NCBI GenBank assembly: GCA_036897625.1
Contig: JAYMTA010000221.1
Span: 1-34,371, forward strand
Direction of reading: 5' to 3'
Length of the DNA stretch: 34,371 nt
Origin: Pelargonium cotyledonis
Taxonomy: Eukaryota > Streptophyta > Magnoliopsida > Geraniales > Geraniaceae
A model generated the notes under the pieces. It searched no databases. It saw only the letters and a program-made list of their open reading frames with translations, and had not been told where the DNA came from. The first letter of the stretch is position 1; the number at the start of each line of letters is the position of its first letter. A program made the position numbers and the translations under genes. Positions 21,501-32,400 of the stretch are shown here, piece after piece.

Positions 21501-23544
21501 GCAGCTACAAGTGGACTGGCCTCTCCATCAGTTGCTAAGCCGCCCAAGGTACTTGGCAGAGGTAGCCCCATGTCATCAATAACAGCCAGGAGAGCTTCTC
21601 TCAGTTCTGAACGTATGAAAAAGGACATGGACAATGCAAAAGGTTGCACTGGTAATTATATCATTCAGTCACTGTTGTTCTGAAATGTTATTCACTTTAT
21701 ACTTAATTTTATCATTTTTCAGGTGGAGGGACTATAGGGTTAAAGACATCTGCAATAAGTGGTTCACGTAGCAATGCACCCAGGATCCCTATCCGATCTA
21801 CTAAATCCTCCACTTTGAGCTCTTCAGTTGCAACCAAGATTGACCCTAGATCTTCTTGTTCTTCATTTGGTAGCTCTGGAAGTGCCACATCTGACAAAAC
21901 ATCTAAATCTTCCTTGAACTCAGTGAAGAGAAAAGTTAATTCAACAGCTTCTAATGTTCCTTTTTCACGTTTGACATCTGTCAAACCCTTGTCAAAACCA
22001 AGAAATAAAAATCAGTCTGGCACTTCTCAGCTCTCAGCTTATTTGAATTTTGTCACCAAGCCTTCTTCAAGCATTTCACCTGCTAGCTCTATCAGTGATT
22101 GGTCATCAGAGTCATCAGCGTCAACTTCTACTTTCAATCAAAGGTCTAGCAGTGCAAGAACTAGCATTGAAAGTTGCAATGGGGCCTCCATTGATAATGA
22201 CGTTCCTCGTGTTGTGTCTTATGGAAGCCGTCCTAATGATCTGGGCTCCGGTCATAATGGAACTCAAGCAACTGGGATGCTGGGTCGGGGTATTAAGAAA
22301 GCATTTCCAGGAACGACCGCACATCCAGCTTCAGGAAAACCCTCTGGCCTTCGACTGCCTTCACCAAAGATTGGCTTCTTTGATGGGGTAAGTTTCACCC
22401 TTCAATCTATAACTCCTATATTTGAGATAAAAAGTGATTTCATAGTCAAAATTAGTCTTTCATTATGGGGTGAAGAAATGAAAAGTAATAAGTAATAACT
22501 ATATTGTCTTTGTCTAATCTCTCGTTTTGATATGTAATGTTTCGAACTGTTGGGATTTAGGCAGCGTTTGTATTAATGGGAATCAAGTGAGGTCATTAGA
22601 ATGGCTTCGGATTGAAAATCTCATTCGCATTCCCATTTTAAAAAAAATTATCCAAATGCTACCTTAGCTTTAACTATGATTTTTTTTTTTTTTTTAGCAT
22701 AGCTTTAACTATGATTAATATAAGTAAAAGGTGAGTTATTTTTATATTGCAGGCCAAGTCAATGGCGCACACTCCAAATGGAAGTACGCAATCTTCTCCG
22801 AGGGAAGGTTTACACCGAGTTGAAGCGGGACGTACCAGTCCTAGTGGAAACACAAACAAGGCAAATATGGGGAAGTTTCAACCCGTTAGAACTGTCGCGG
22901 TAAAGGGAAACACTAAACCTGATTCTCAGCAAATTTCCTTGGGTGGTACCAAACTCAAATCTCCTATACCTCAGGAACCGTCAAATTCTTCCAAGAAGAA
23001 GATTACTCCTTCCAGGAGTGCAAGTAGCTCTCCTTCCATGTCACGTAAAGTTCACAATAAGATGTCTCCTAAAACAAAGGAAGATAACCATTCGAAGCCA
23101 GAACAAGTTGAAGAGAAGGAATCTGATATTGCTATTCTCAGCGATCCGAAGTTCATTTTGAGTGCCGAAGAGGATGCCAAACTCAAATCTTTCATACCTC
23201 AGGAACTGTCGAATGGTTCTATGAAGACCTCTAATGCTTCCAGGAACGAAAGTAACTCTCTTGAAACCAATGGAGATAATCACATGAAGGGCGAAGAAGT
23301 TGAAGCAAAAGAACCTGATATTACTATGCGCAACCCGGAGTTTAATTTGATTGTGCAAGACAGTAGCGGCGACATTAGTTTGAAACATGAAGTGAGTGCC
23401 GCTGACACAAGGATTCCTCTTGCTATCAGGGATTCATATTGCAACCGGGACAGTTCATGTGATGATACAACAGGATCAACAGAGTTGGAAGAAAAGTTTA
23501 CTGCCTTTTCTTTGTCAGACAGCACAAAGACGGAGAATAGCTGA
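18548..23544 (+). CDS. Conserved Ser-rich plant protein of unknown function, 8 exons, about 769 residues
   Basis: Function not recognised. Similar proteins are usually named only 'hypothetical' or after low-complexity matches such as 'flocculation protein FLO11-like'; the likely Arabidopsis relatives, from memory, are At2g37070 and At3g53320. Exons: 18548-18677, 19746-19919, 20042-20308, 21022-21053, 21142-21237, 21498-21651, 21723-22387, 22753-23544. Phases fit throughout, but the exon 6 start (AAG acceptor) is the only in-frame choice I found and is uncertain. The N-terminus is acidic (MDDSEKKRDLEQ). A strongly patterned motif NLRKSLAWDSAFFT (86-99) precedes GVLDPEELS, then an acidic block (ESLEGDLFEDIRASI). 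The middle is basic and Ser/Thr/Pro-rich with KPPKVLGRGSP and LPSPKIGFFDG. The C-terminal half carries a 76-codon duplication. No signal peptide or membrane helix; an intrinsically disordered nuclear or cytoskeletal protein is an inference only. An upstream in-frame ATG at 18368 lies in probable promoter or leader DNA. Confidence 0.8.
18726..19335 (+). repeat. Tandem duplication of about 310 bp in intron 1 of the Ser-rich gene
   Basis: AGCTAATCGAAGTGTTTGTG at 18726 recurs with one change at 19037. The two copies match along their length: GTTGAGGATTTGAAGTGC, TAGGGTTTCGGTGCA, TCTGGAATTATT, CATAAGGAGG.TACAAA and TTGCTAGAGAAATGTGT all appear in both, in order. The copies differ by scattered substitutions and small indels. 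Confidence 0.9.
20884..20970 (+). mobile_element. Au-like SINE remnant in intron 3 of the Ser-rich gene
   Basis: CTGAGCCTTGGTAAGGTTTT leads to a B-box-like TACGGGTTCAATTT, then AGAGAAACAGCCACC and, further on, GTCTCATGCATTGGACC. The order GAGCCTTGG / GGGTTCAA / GAAACAGCC / CTCATGCA is that of Au-type plant SINEs. The A-box GGCGCAACGG part is shortened. It is diverged relative to the copy at 10661. Confidence 0.6.
22560..22663. mobile_element. 104-bp Tourist-like (PIF/Harbinger) MITE in intron 7 of the Ser-rich gene
   Basis: The left end is GGCAGCGTTTGTAT and the right end read inward is GGTAGCATTTGGAT: 11 of 14 positions match. TTA lies directly on both sides (22557-22559 and 22664-22666), the 3-bp target duplication of PIF/Harbinger elements. 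The interior is itself partly palindromic: AATGGGAAT near 22577 and ATTCCCATT near 22629 pair, so the element can fold as a hairpin. Confidence 0.75.
22948..23400 (+). repeat. 76-codon tandem duplication in the last exon of the Ser-rich gene
   Basis: AAACTCAAATCT at 22951 and 23179 (228 bp apart) open two related units. Each encodes KLKS(P/F)IPQE(P/L)SN(S/G)S.K, a Ser/Asn-rich stretch, then a DNH.K.E(Q/E)VE.KE.DI block and a (D/N)P(K/E)F motif. The second unit is more diverged at its end. The frame is preserved. Confidence 0.8.
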
Positions 23545-23689
23545 TCATGTCAGAGTCAGACTTCATTTCATCGCAATATTTTTCGAGGTACATAGACTTC
23601 CTAAAACTTCATGTGTTACAGAATAGGGGATTAATGTCACCAATGGCACATCACGACCCATCACGTTTGCCACTTTATTAGGATTAGCT

Positions 23690-23940
23690 AGCAATTTTGA
23701 TCCAAACCCGTTGGCACCCATAGTCTGATCCGACAAACTTTCAGATCAGGTCAGGTTGTGTTCGTCTTGTTAAGTTTTGGGTTGGATCAGATCGGATGGA
23801 ACCACACAAATTCGCACATTTTCTGCCTAAAAAGTGAAACCTGATATAACCATGGCCTGAATTCCAAATGAAACCGATAGCCTTTTGGGTTTGGATTCGG
23901 GTTAGCTTTATTAACACAGAACCCGAAATCGCCACCTCTA
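23690..23940. mobile_element. hAT-like repeat, one clear end
   Basis: Read on the minus strand from 23940 the sequence begins TAGAGGTGGCGATTTCGGGT, the terminus type seen at 11221, 12301 and 31317. The body has repeated GATCCGA, GGTCAGG, GGGTTGGATCAGATCGGAT and ATTCGGGTTAGC motifs. A degenerate opposite end may be TAGCTAGCAATTTTGATCC near 23686. A target duplication was not found. Confidence 0.45.
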
Positions 23941-24990
23941 TCCTCAAGTGTGCGTGTGTTGGGCATATCGTGTGTCACAATACGACTAATTGATTGTGTG
24001 TGCGTGTTTTAGAGGCCCGACACAAACACGACACGATTATAAAATGTGTGAGCTACACGTACTAATTTAGGCAACAATTGACAAACATGCTAGATGCAAG
24101 CCTTTATACATAAGATAACAATATGTTTATTTGAATTAACTCATTGAGTGGATTATAATATATTATTGCATGCAGGATTTGATGCTCAAAGACTGGATCA
24201 TATAGCAATTATTTAGGCAAACATCTGATTGTTGAAACTGCTGAAAACTCCTAATTTTCATTTCAAGTGTTCGCTCTATCAAGGCTAGTGTGAATATACA
24301 TATGTTCTTATTTATCTATTTATATATTATGGAATCATTATGTACAAGTTGTGAGGAGAGCAACTCCAGGTCCTTATTTTTCAAGACAATCATTTTTTTT
24401 TTCTTGTGGGTTGTTTGTTTATGTTTCCATTTTGATGTCACTATGTGACGTACATGTGTTTATGTTTTATTCTTTTTTTAATTTAAAAAATACTAACTAA
24501 ATTATTATAATAAAAATAATATTGATAATTCATGCATAAATTTCTAACAAAGAAATAAAAGAATTTTTTAGAGACAATAAATCTTGTGGAACAAGATACT
24601 CGGTTAGAGACAGGATTGAGTGTTAGTAAACAAGTGTTTTTTTTTTTTTATAATCAGCGAGTGTTAGTAAACAAGTTAAAATTTAGCACTTTTCTTATCA
24701 TAGGCCTTAGTGCTTAATGCTCTCTAAAGTCTTTAAATGATTGTTTTGGTTTCTCTTTTGTAAAACATTAAATAAAATTAGGGTTGTACATTTACTTTTG
24801 CACTTGTATTTCGATAGATGTGATTGTAACGAAGGCAATGGATCCTAACTGTGCAACATTTTTTTTAGAATAAAATGCAAGAGAAACGAGTGGATAATGA
24901 AATGGAATGGTTTAATCCAACTTATTTAAACTCTCAAACTCATTGAGTTTTAAATAATAAATAACTCGTGCTTAACTACAAAAAATATTA

Positions 24991-25230
24991 ATTCTTTCGT
25001 TTCAAAATAAGTGTCATGTTTTTCTTATATTTTTATCTCAAAATGAGTGTCTTGTTTTCTTTTCTAGTAAGCTAGTTATGCATGAATTGTCAATAATATT
25101 CTTATAAAAAGTTAGTTAGGATTACTCAACACATTATTATGAAGATACAATAATAAACATATCATATTAACTAACTTCTTTAATTTTTTTCAAAATAAAA
25201 AGGAGTACGCTCATTTTAAGACGGATGAAA
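24991..25230. mobile_element. Stowaway-like MITE, copy C
   Basis: 240 bp flanked by TA at 24989-24990 and 25231-25232. The left end is ATTCTTTCGTTTCAAAATAA; the right end read inward is TTTCATCCGTCTTAAAATGA, and both continue into GTG/GCG plus TCATG/TACTC. The interior CTAGTTATGCATGAATT at 25072-25088, followed by CAATAATATT, matches copy A closely. Similar length and shared core make copies A and C members of one family. Confidence 0.75.
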
Positions 25231-25587
25231 TATAATTTAAAATTAGCAATCAACTGCCTATCATGTAATGGCTCAAATTCGCATAATTTGAATTCTCAAA
25301 GAATCAAAGAAATCTTGCATTTCACATAAATAGTTTTTGCTCATTACACACAAGCTACTTTTAACACTGCATGGAGGAATAATGTCCAACTCAGTCTGGT
25401 GAAATTTGAGTGGTTGATAGCAGTATAGCACACAAATTTTCAGGTAGAATAAATAGTCCGAAATTCTTAATAAATATATTGAAAGATGATCAAAACTTGT
25501 TTGCAAAATCCACTAAACAGTAAAACAAGTAGCACCATAGCCAATTCAATAACAAGACCTCAAAAAGAACAAGATCCTTTGATAAAT

Positions 25588-27529
<1,942 letters not shown>

Positions 27530-27735
27530 GGTGGCGGATTGAAGTTTTCGGCTCCGACGAGGGTTGGCGAGGTCCGGAGTGACGGAGAAGAAGAAGCACT
27601 AGCCGCAGAGCAAAACCCTAACCCTAGAGACGAAGACGCTAGGGGTTTATATATATAGTGTGAGAGTAACTGGGCTTCTCTTGAGCCCATTGACGGTTTG
27701 GACTATGCTATTGGGCTTTAGAGCAAAAGCCCAAT
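27530..27735 (-). promoter_or_regulatory. Ribosomal-protein promoter: site II motifs, TATA box and telo-box
   Basis: Reading toward RPS23: four site II type TGGGC(T/C) motifs at 27728-27733 (as AGCCCA), 27712-27717, 27685-27689 (GCCCA) and 27671-27676; a TATA box TATATATA at 27648-27657; and a double telo-box (AAACCCTAACCCTA on the plus strand, 27613-27626) where transcription should start. Site II elements (bound by TCP factors) with a telo-box are the known combination that co-regulates plant ribosomal-protein genes in dividing cells. The leader is about 90 nt. Confidence 0.85.
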
Positions 27736-28093
27736 ATCATATTTACTCATTGATTGTGGAGCACATCAATCGGGTCGGGTTCGAGTTCAATATCTCAACT
27801 CGTTTAATAATTGAATCATGTTCACTTTGAACTCGGTGTTACCCACCTAAATCCCAGCTTAACATGTCATTTACTCATGAAATAAACATTTTAATAAAAT
27901 GCATGTCACATGAAAAATAAATGACATCGATACATTTTAAATTCATCGACAATACATTATGACCGTCCTTTTAAAATGAAAAAAAGGGGCAGTCAATGCA
28001 ACTGTACTCGTGTTTTCTTAGTAAAATTTCTTGTACTCTTGACGTCGAGCATGTAACAGAAATATGACGAGACGAAAATCTTATCGTGGTCAC

Positions 28094-28414
28094 TGTTGAA
28101 GGTTGATTAAAAGTTACACAACTTAGTCTTTTGTTTTAGATTTAATCTGTTAGTTTCTGATAATGGTTTGTTAGTATCAGATCATGTTTGGTCAAATAAG
28201 TGGATAATGACAGAAAATGACAGAAATGACAGAAAATGTGGCTGTCTAGTTGAGTATTTTTAGATTGTTTGTGTTACATGTGTAAGCCTATAAATAGGCC
28301 TTATCGGTCATGAATAAAGTAGTGAGAAAAAGCACAGCAATTCCATTGCAGAAATATCAATCTCTGTGTTTAAATCTTTATATTGCAGTATACTTGCGTT
28401 CTTATTCTCCAACA
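28094..28414. mobile_element. Solo LTR of a retrotransposon, 321 bp
   Basis: Starts TGTTGAAGG and ends TTCTCCAACA, so has the TG...CA termini, and is flanked by identical GTCAC pentamers at 28089-28093 and 28415-28419. A promoter-like CCTATAAATAGG lies at 28288-28299, and TGACAGAAA-type short repeats sit at about 28207-28240. No internal retrotransposon sequence or second LTR is present, so it is the product of LTR-LTR recombination. The TGTTG..CAACA ends suggest a Copia-type element. GACGAAAATCT occurs on both sides (28072 and 28423), outside the target duplication. Between 27740 and 28668 no gene is seen; 27770-27850 has GGGTCGGGTTCGAG composition like the hAT-like repeats. Confidence 0.88.
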
Positions 28415-28668
28415 GTCACAAGACGAAAATCTGAGTTTATAACAAGAAAACTATTAATATTGTCCATGAACTAACTATTACAAACCTATCAAAATGGTTC
28501 ATTACATTAACTTCTGTTGATTCTTCATCAATTTACCAACTTGACATTGGAAAAGAATACAGGAATTGAAATTAACATCATGAACCAATTTAGCTAGATA
28601 TAGTTCAAGGACAATTTAAATAGTTTTTTTTTTCTTCAAACAATATGCAACCATGATAGAACTAGTTT

Positions 28669-30776
28669 TCAAGAATGTCCCTTCTTCCACAATCCCCCAA
28701 TTTTCTTCAACATGTTACCATTTCTCCTTTTCGGCGAGTCGCCATCCCCGAATTCTTCAGAGAATGGCGATCCTATCCTCGTACTCATCCCAATGTACCT
28801 ACCATCGAGAGAACCCGTTCTCTCCACGATCTTCCCGTTGTTACCCGAAGAAAGAATCGCCGCCGCGGCCTCAGCCGCTTTCCTCCACTGATCGGATTGC
28901 ACTTTCAACCTCCTCATCTCCGCCTCCAGCTCAGCATTAGCTGCTTGCGCTAATTCCAGCTCTTCGCTCACTCTACCACTTCTCTCCGCCTCCAGCTCAG
29001 CTTTCTCGTTGGCTTTGTCACTTTTCCTGTATCGTTTCGTAATTTCCATCTTCAGCATTTCATTTTCCTTCACAATTACCCCGAGCTCCGCCTCTTTATC
29101 TGCCAAATCCGACTCTAAATTCTTCAGCATTGTCGCTAGATTTGCTTCGGTTTCACGCAAAACCTCGGTATTTTCCATCAAATTTGTCCTCAATGTTTCG
29201 AGTTCCGCTACCAATTGAGCCTCTCTCCGGCTCCATTCGGATTTTGCCTGCTCGACTTGCTCGAAACCGTTTCTTATCTGCAATGTGCTCTTGATATATT
29301 CTTCTTGATATCTGATCTCCCCCGCCTCTAACGCAGATCTCCACTCACTCGCCTCAAATTTCGCACATTCGAGCTTTTCCTTGAGCTCGATCACAAGTCC
29401 CTCCAACGACAAAACCTGAGCCCTTGACTCCTCCAACTCCAACTCTACACATTTTCGAGCTTCCTTCGCTTTGATACAATCCGATCGCAACAGCTCCGCG
29501 GTTGTACTCACTATATCCATCTGCATTTCCGTTTTTCGGACAATCTCTCGCGCCTGAGCTTCGGATTCTTTACAATCGAAGAGCTCGCACTTCAATTTCT
29601 CGACATTTACTAGAGCTTCTTTGAGTTCTTCGTGTTTAGCTTCCATTTTCAGCTGAGCTTTTAGCTTCTGAATCTCGTTCATCGCCATAGAATGTTGCTT
29701 GTGCACGGCCTCTAGCTCGGACTGCCAAGCCCGATCGCGTTCTTGGGAGAGTTTTCGCAGTTCTTGGATTCGAGCATCGTCTGAAGAAGAGAGCTCGCGA
29801 AGCTGAGCTTGCGAGTCCTCGAGCTTTGCGGACATTGCGAGAGCTTCTCTTTTGGCCTCCTCGGTTTCTTCCCGGGCTTTCCTCTTCCATGACTCGGATT
29901 GTTTCTTCGCTTTCTTGAGGTCTTCTTGGAGCTGAACGAGCTGAGCTTCGAGTTCGGGGACTCTGCCCGGGCGTTTCTTCTGGAGCACGCAAGAACAAAA
30001 GAAACTTATTAGGCAAGTAAAAGCAATTTTCTTTTACGAAATTTGAAATATTCGAGAAAATGTGTTGATTGAAATGCTCGAGTTCTCGTATGGAATAAAC
30101 TCGCATTTTAGAAAGTACCTCATATAGTGGACTTTGTGGAGGTTTGTTTAGCTGTCGAGCAACTTTGGGCGTCGTTGTAGGAGATTTCCTTTTAGATGCT
30201 TCCAATTTCTCGTCTCTGCTTTCAACGATTAGTACTATAAACATCAGCATAATAAGCATGCAACTTGAACTCAAAATTTGATACATGTTTTTTTTGGTGA
30301 GATCGGGTTTTCAGGACCCACACATTTTAAACAACAAACTTGACCCGATACACAGCAACTCTTGCATATTGCGACCTAATGGTTGTCGCAAATGATTCCC
30401 TCGCAATTTTACTTGGGTTTCAAATCCCTTTGGGATGTGATTTGTGAGCACCAATTTTTTTTCAAAAGTGCAATGGAATAACCGTCACAAAATTGTGAAG
30501 AGATCTAACCGTTGAGTTTTGAGACGGAACATTTCGTTGCAAAACCCTAAAAAAACAACGGCAATTCCTATGCAAACTACACAAGTTCTCGTAGCATAAC
30601 AAACAAAAAAAAAGTATCCACTATCAATCAGTTGCTAAGTACTCGTTATTTCAACTAATAATTGTTCTAACAATGCCATAAAACGAACAAAACCCAAAAC
30701 CTTCAATAGTAAACTAAGCAAATATTGTATCACTATCAAATAAACAACAAACTTACTTTGATTTCGGTGTTTGCAT
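28669..30776 (-). CDS. ICR: Interactor of constitutive active ROPs (ICR/RIP family), 475-residue coiled coil
   Basis: Effector of plant ROP (Rho) GTPases. Minus-strand exons: 30776-30757, 30215-30119, 29979-28669; phases fit and give 475 residues. The N-terminus MQTPKSK, then [15 protein letters not shown], is the family signature. A coiled coil follows from [20 protein letters not shown] (about 40) to about 400. The [12 protein letters not shown] motif at 403 is the segment known to be needed for ROP binding in ICR1. The C-terminus ends in the family's short basic motif ([14 protein letters not shown]). Family knowledge: ICRs link active ROPs to exocytosis, polarity and microtubule organisation at the plasma membrane. 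Closest to ICR2/ICR5 (At2g37080/At3g53350) by memory and by neighbourhood. Exon 2 starts at a tandem AAGCAG acceptor: CAG gives ..KSKDEKLE, AAG gives ..KSNRDEKLE (one residue more). Confidence 0.92.
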
Positions 30777-31316
30777 ATTCGCAAAACCTCGTATAACACC
30801 CGAAACTAAAAGTTCTGCAACAATTCGGAGAAACCGTAGACCTCAGAATCGTTAGCTTGCAAAGAAAAAGTAGGAAGGAACTTGAAATATATATGTGCAT
30901 GAACAATACATATACATCAGCAACATTGCAATCAAGATTCAATATAAAATGTAACAAACAAACAAACAACTCACAATTGCTTCAAAGAAACTCTAACATA
31001 AATAAACAACCTCCACCATACCAACTAACCAATATTGAGACTTCAAAAAATAATACAACAAAATATTCACAAAACTTAACATTATAAAGTTGCAATCAAA
31101 TAACCCATTAAATATCATTAAGCAAACTATCTATCCACCTGCTTTTCCTTCCTTTTACTCCAATATTTGCACTAGGCTCACAATTCGGGTTTCGTGTTGG
31201 AAAGACTTTATTTGAACCGGGTTTTGAGGTTTAGCGGTAAAATGATCGGGTTTATTTTATGCAATGCAAATCCAAAAATACGGATTTAGGTTCAAATTGG
31301 AAGCTCAACTCTAAAT

Positions 31317-31539
31317 TAGAGATGACAATTTAAACCAGAACTCGCAAGTACCTAAAACACAATATGCATCTTCTGGATTCGGGTTGCTTAAAATAGACCT
31401 GCTGACTTTTTGGGTCAGGCAAACCCACACATTTCACATGTAAAATTCGGAAACCGCACCCATATGGGTCGGGCTGGACTAAGCCTTTTTCGCTTTGAAT
31501 TCGAAAAATTGAACTGAAATCCAAATTGTGGTAGCTCTA
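31317..31539. mobile_element. hAT-like repeat in the ICR leader intron
   Basis: 223 bp. The left end is TAGAGATGACAATTT and the right end read inward is TAGAGCTACCACAATTT. The interior has CGGGTTGC, TTTTTGGGTCAGGCAAACCC and ATATGGGTCGGGC, the same style as the other copies. Flanking octamers CTCTAAAT and GAAATAAA do not match, so the insertion is old or the ends are slightly misplaced. Confidence 0.55.
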
Positions 31540-31640
31540 GAAATAAACTTATATATACAAATACTTTGTTTCAAATCAACAATCCAAACCAAAACAAGTA
31601 CATAAACAGCTACAAAAATGCTACAAAATAAGAGTTTCAA

Positions 31641-31850
31641 AAATACCAAAGCGCTTTGACCAAAAAGAATCAAACTTTAATTGTTCTTCAGCATAAAACC
31701 TCCAAACCATCAACTTTGAAGCTAAAAACAGAGCTCCAAAATCATAGATTCTAGAAAATACCCAATTGCTTTCAGACCAAAAAGAATCAAACTTTACTTG
31801 TTTTACTCCACCAAACCTCCAAAAACAGTCAACTTTGAAGCTCACAACCA
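31641..31850 (-). repeat. Tandem duplication of about 117 bp in the ICR leader intron
   Basis: GACCAAAAAGAATCAAACTT at 31658 recurs at 31775. After it, both copies carry ACTTGTT- or AATTGTT-like DNA, AAACCTCCAAA and TCAACTTTGAAGCT in the same order and spacing. Divergence is moderate. Confidence 0.85.
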
Positions 31851-32286
31851 CAACCCACAATTTTTATCCCAATTATTTAAATAATAATAATAATAATAAA
31901 TAAACACCATTTGAAACTCATGAACCAAAAACCAGACCATCAAACCTAGGCTCTATAAGTACTAAAAATGTTATATTTTTTGGTCATACCAACCAAAATG
32001 ACACTGTGAAACACAAGAACCAAACCAACCCAGAAGCTACTTGAGAACCCATCAAACCTCAAGCTCTGCTACAGATCTGAGAGCTTCAATAGTACCAAAA
32101 CATGACAAAAAATGAAGAAAAAAAATGGGTCTTGCCAACTAAAATGCCTATTAACCCAGAAGAAGCTAAATTGTTAATCAAGACCTGGTTTTGATTTTTC
32201 AAAGCTCTAAAGATTAAGGGGAAAATTGAAAATAATAGTATTAATAATCAAAACCCAGTTTTTGAAGGTCAGTACCAGTTTCTTGA

Positions 32287-32314
32287 GCTGCTTCTGCTTC
32301 TGCTTCTGCTTCTG
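32287..32314 (-). repeat. Hexanucleotide microsatellite in the ICR leader exon
   Basis: On the plus strand (CTTCTG) repeats four times after GCTG. It lies in the presumed untranslated first exon, just upstream of the donor site. Confidence 0.8.
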
Positions 32315-32400
32315 TTTTCAGTTCCAATATCTCTGTTTCTCTTTTTAGCTTGATTCTGTCAGTGAGTAAGTGAGAGAGAGATAGATTAGATTATCTGCTT

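Larger units (their letters stand above)
23545..25587. other. Convergent intergenic region between the Ser-rich gene and RPS23
   Basis: Holds the 3' UTRs of two genes that face each other, the hAT-like repeat near 23690-23940, a related ACGACACGA-rich stretch at 23990-24060 and the Stowaway copy at 24991. At 24619 and 24659 the string GAGTGTTAGTAAACAAGT occurs twice around a T-run, a local 40-bp duplication. The end nearest RPS23 (about 25270-25587) is probably its 3' UTR. No further gene is seen. Confidence 0.5.
30777..32400 (-). promoter_or_regulatory. 5' leader of the ICR gene with a long leader intron
   Basis: A leader exon of about 125 nt near 32400-32276 starts in a GA-rich stretch and contains an AGAAGC repeat. 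A donor AAACTG|GTACTG at 32276/32275 and an acceptor TTGTTGCAG|AACTTTT at 30815/30814 would remove a 1461-nt intron, leaving 38 nt before the ATG. Long leader introns often raise expression in plants. The splice sites are inferred without transcript data. The intron holds a hAT-like repeat, a tandem duplication and an ATA/AAT microsatellite near 31880. Confidence 0.5.

Noticed and set aside
29636-30286. 216-codon minus-strand frame overlapping the ICR gene
   Set aside because: It covers ICR exon 2 in frame, then reads through the intron and enters the exon 3 DNA in the wrong frame; the family-conserved coiled coil is in the other frame.
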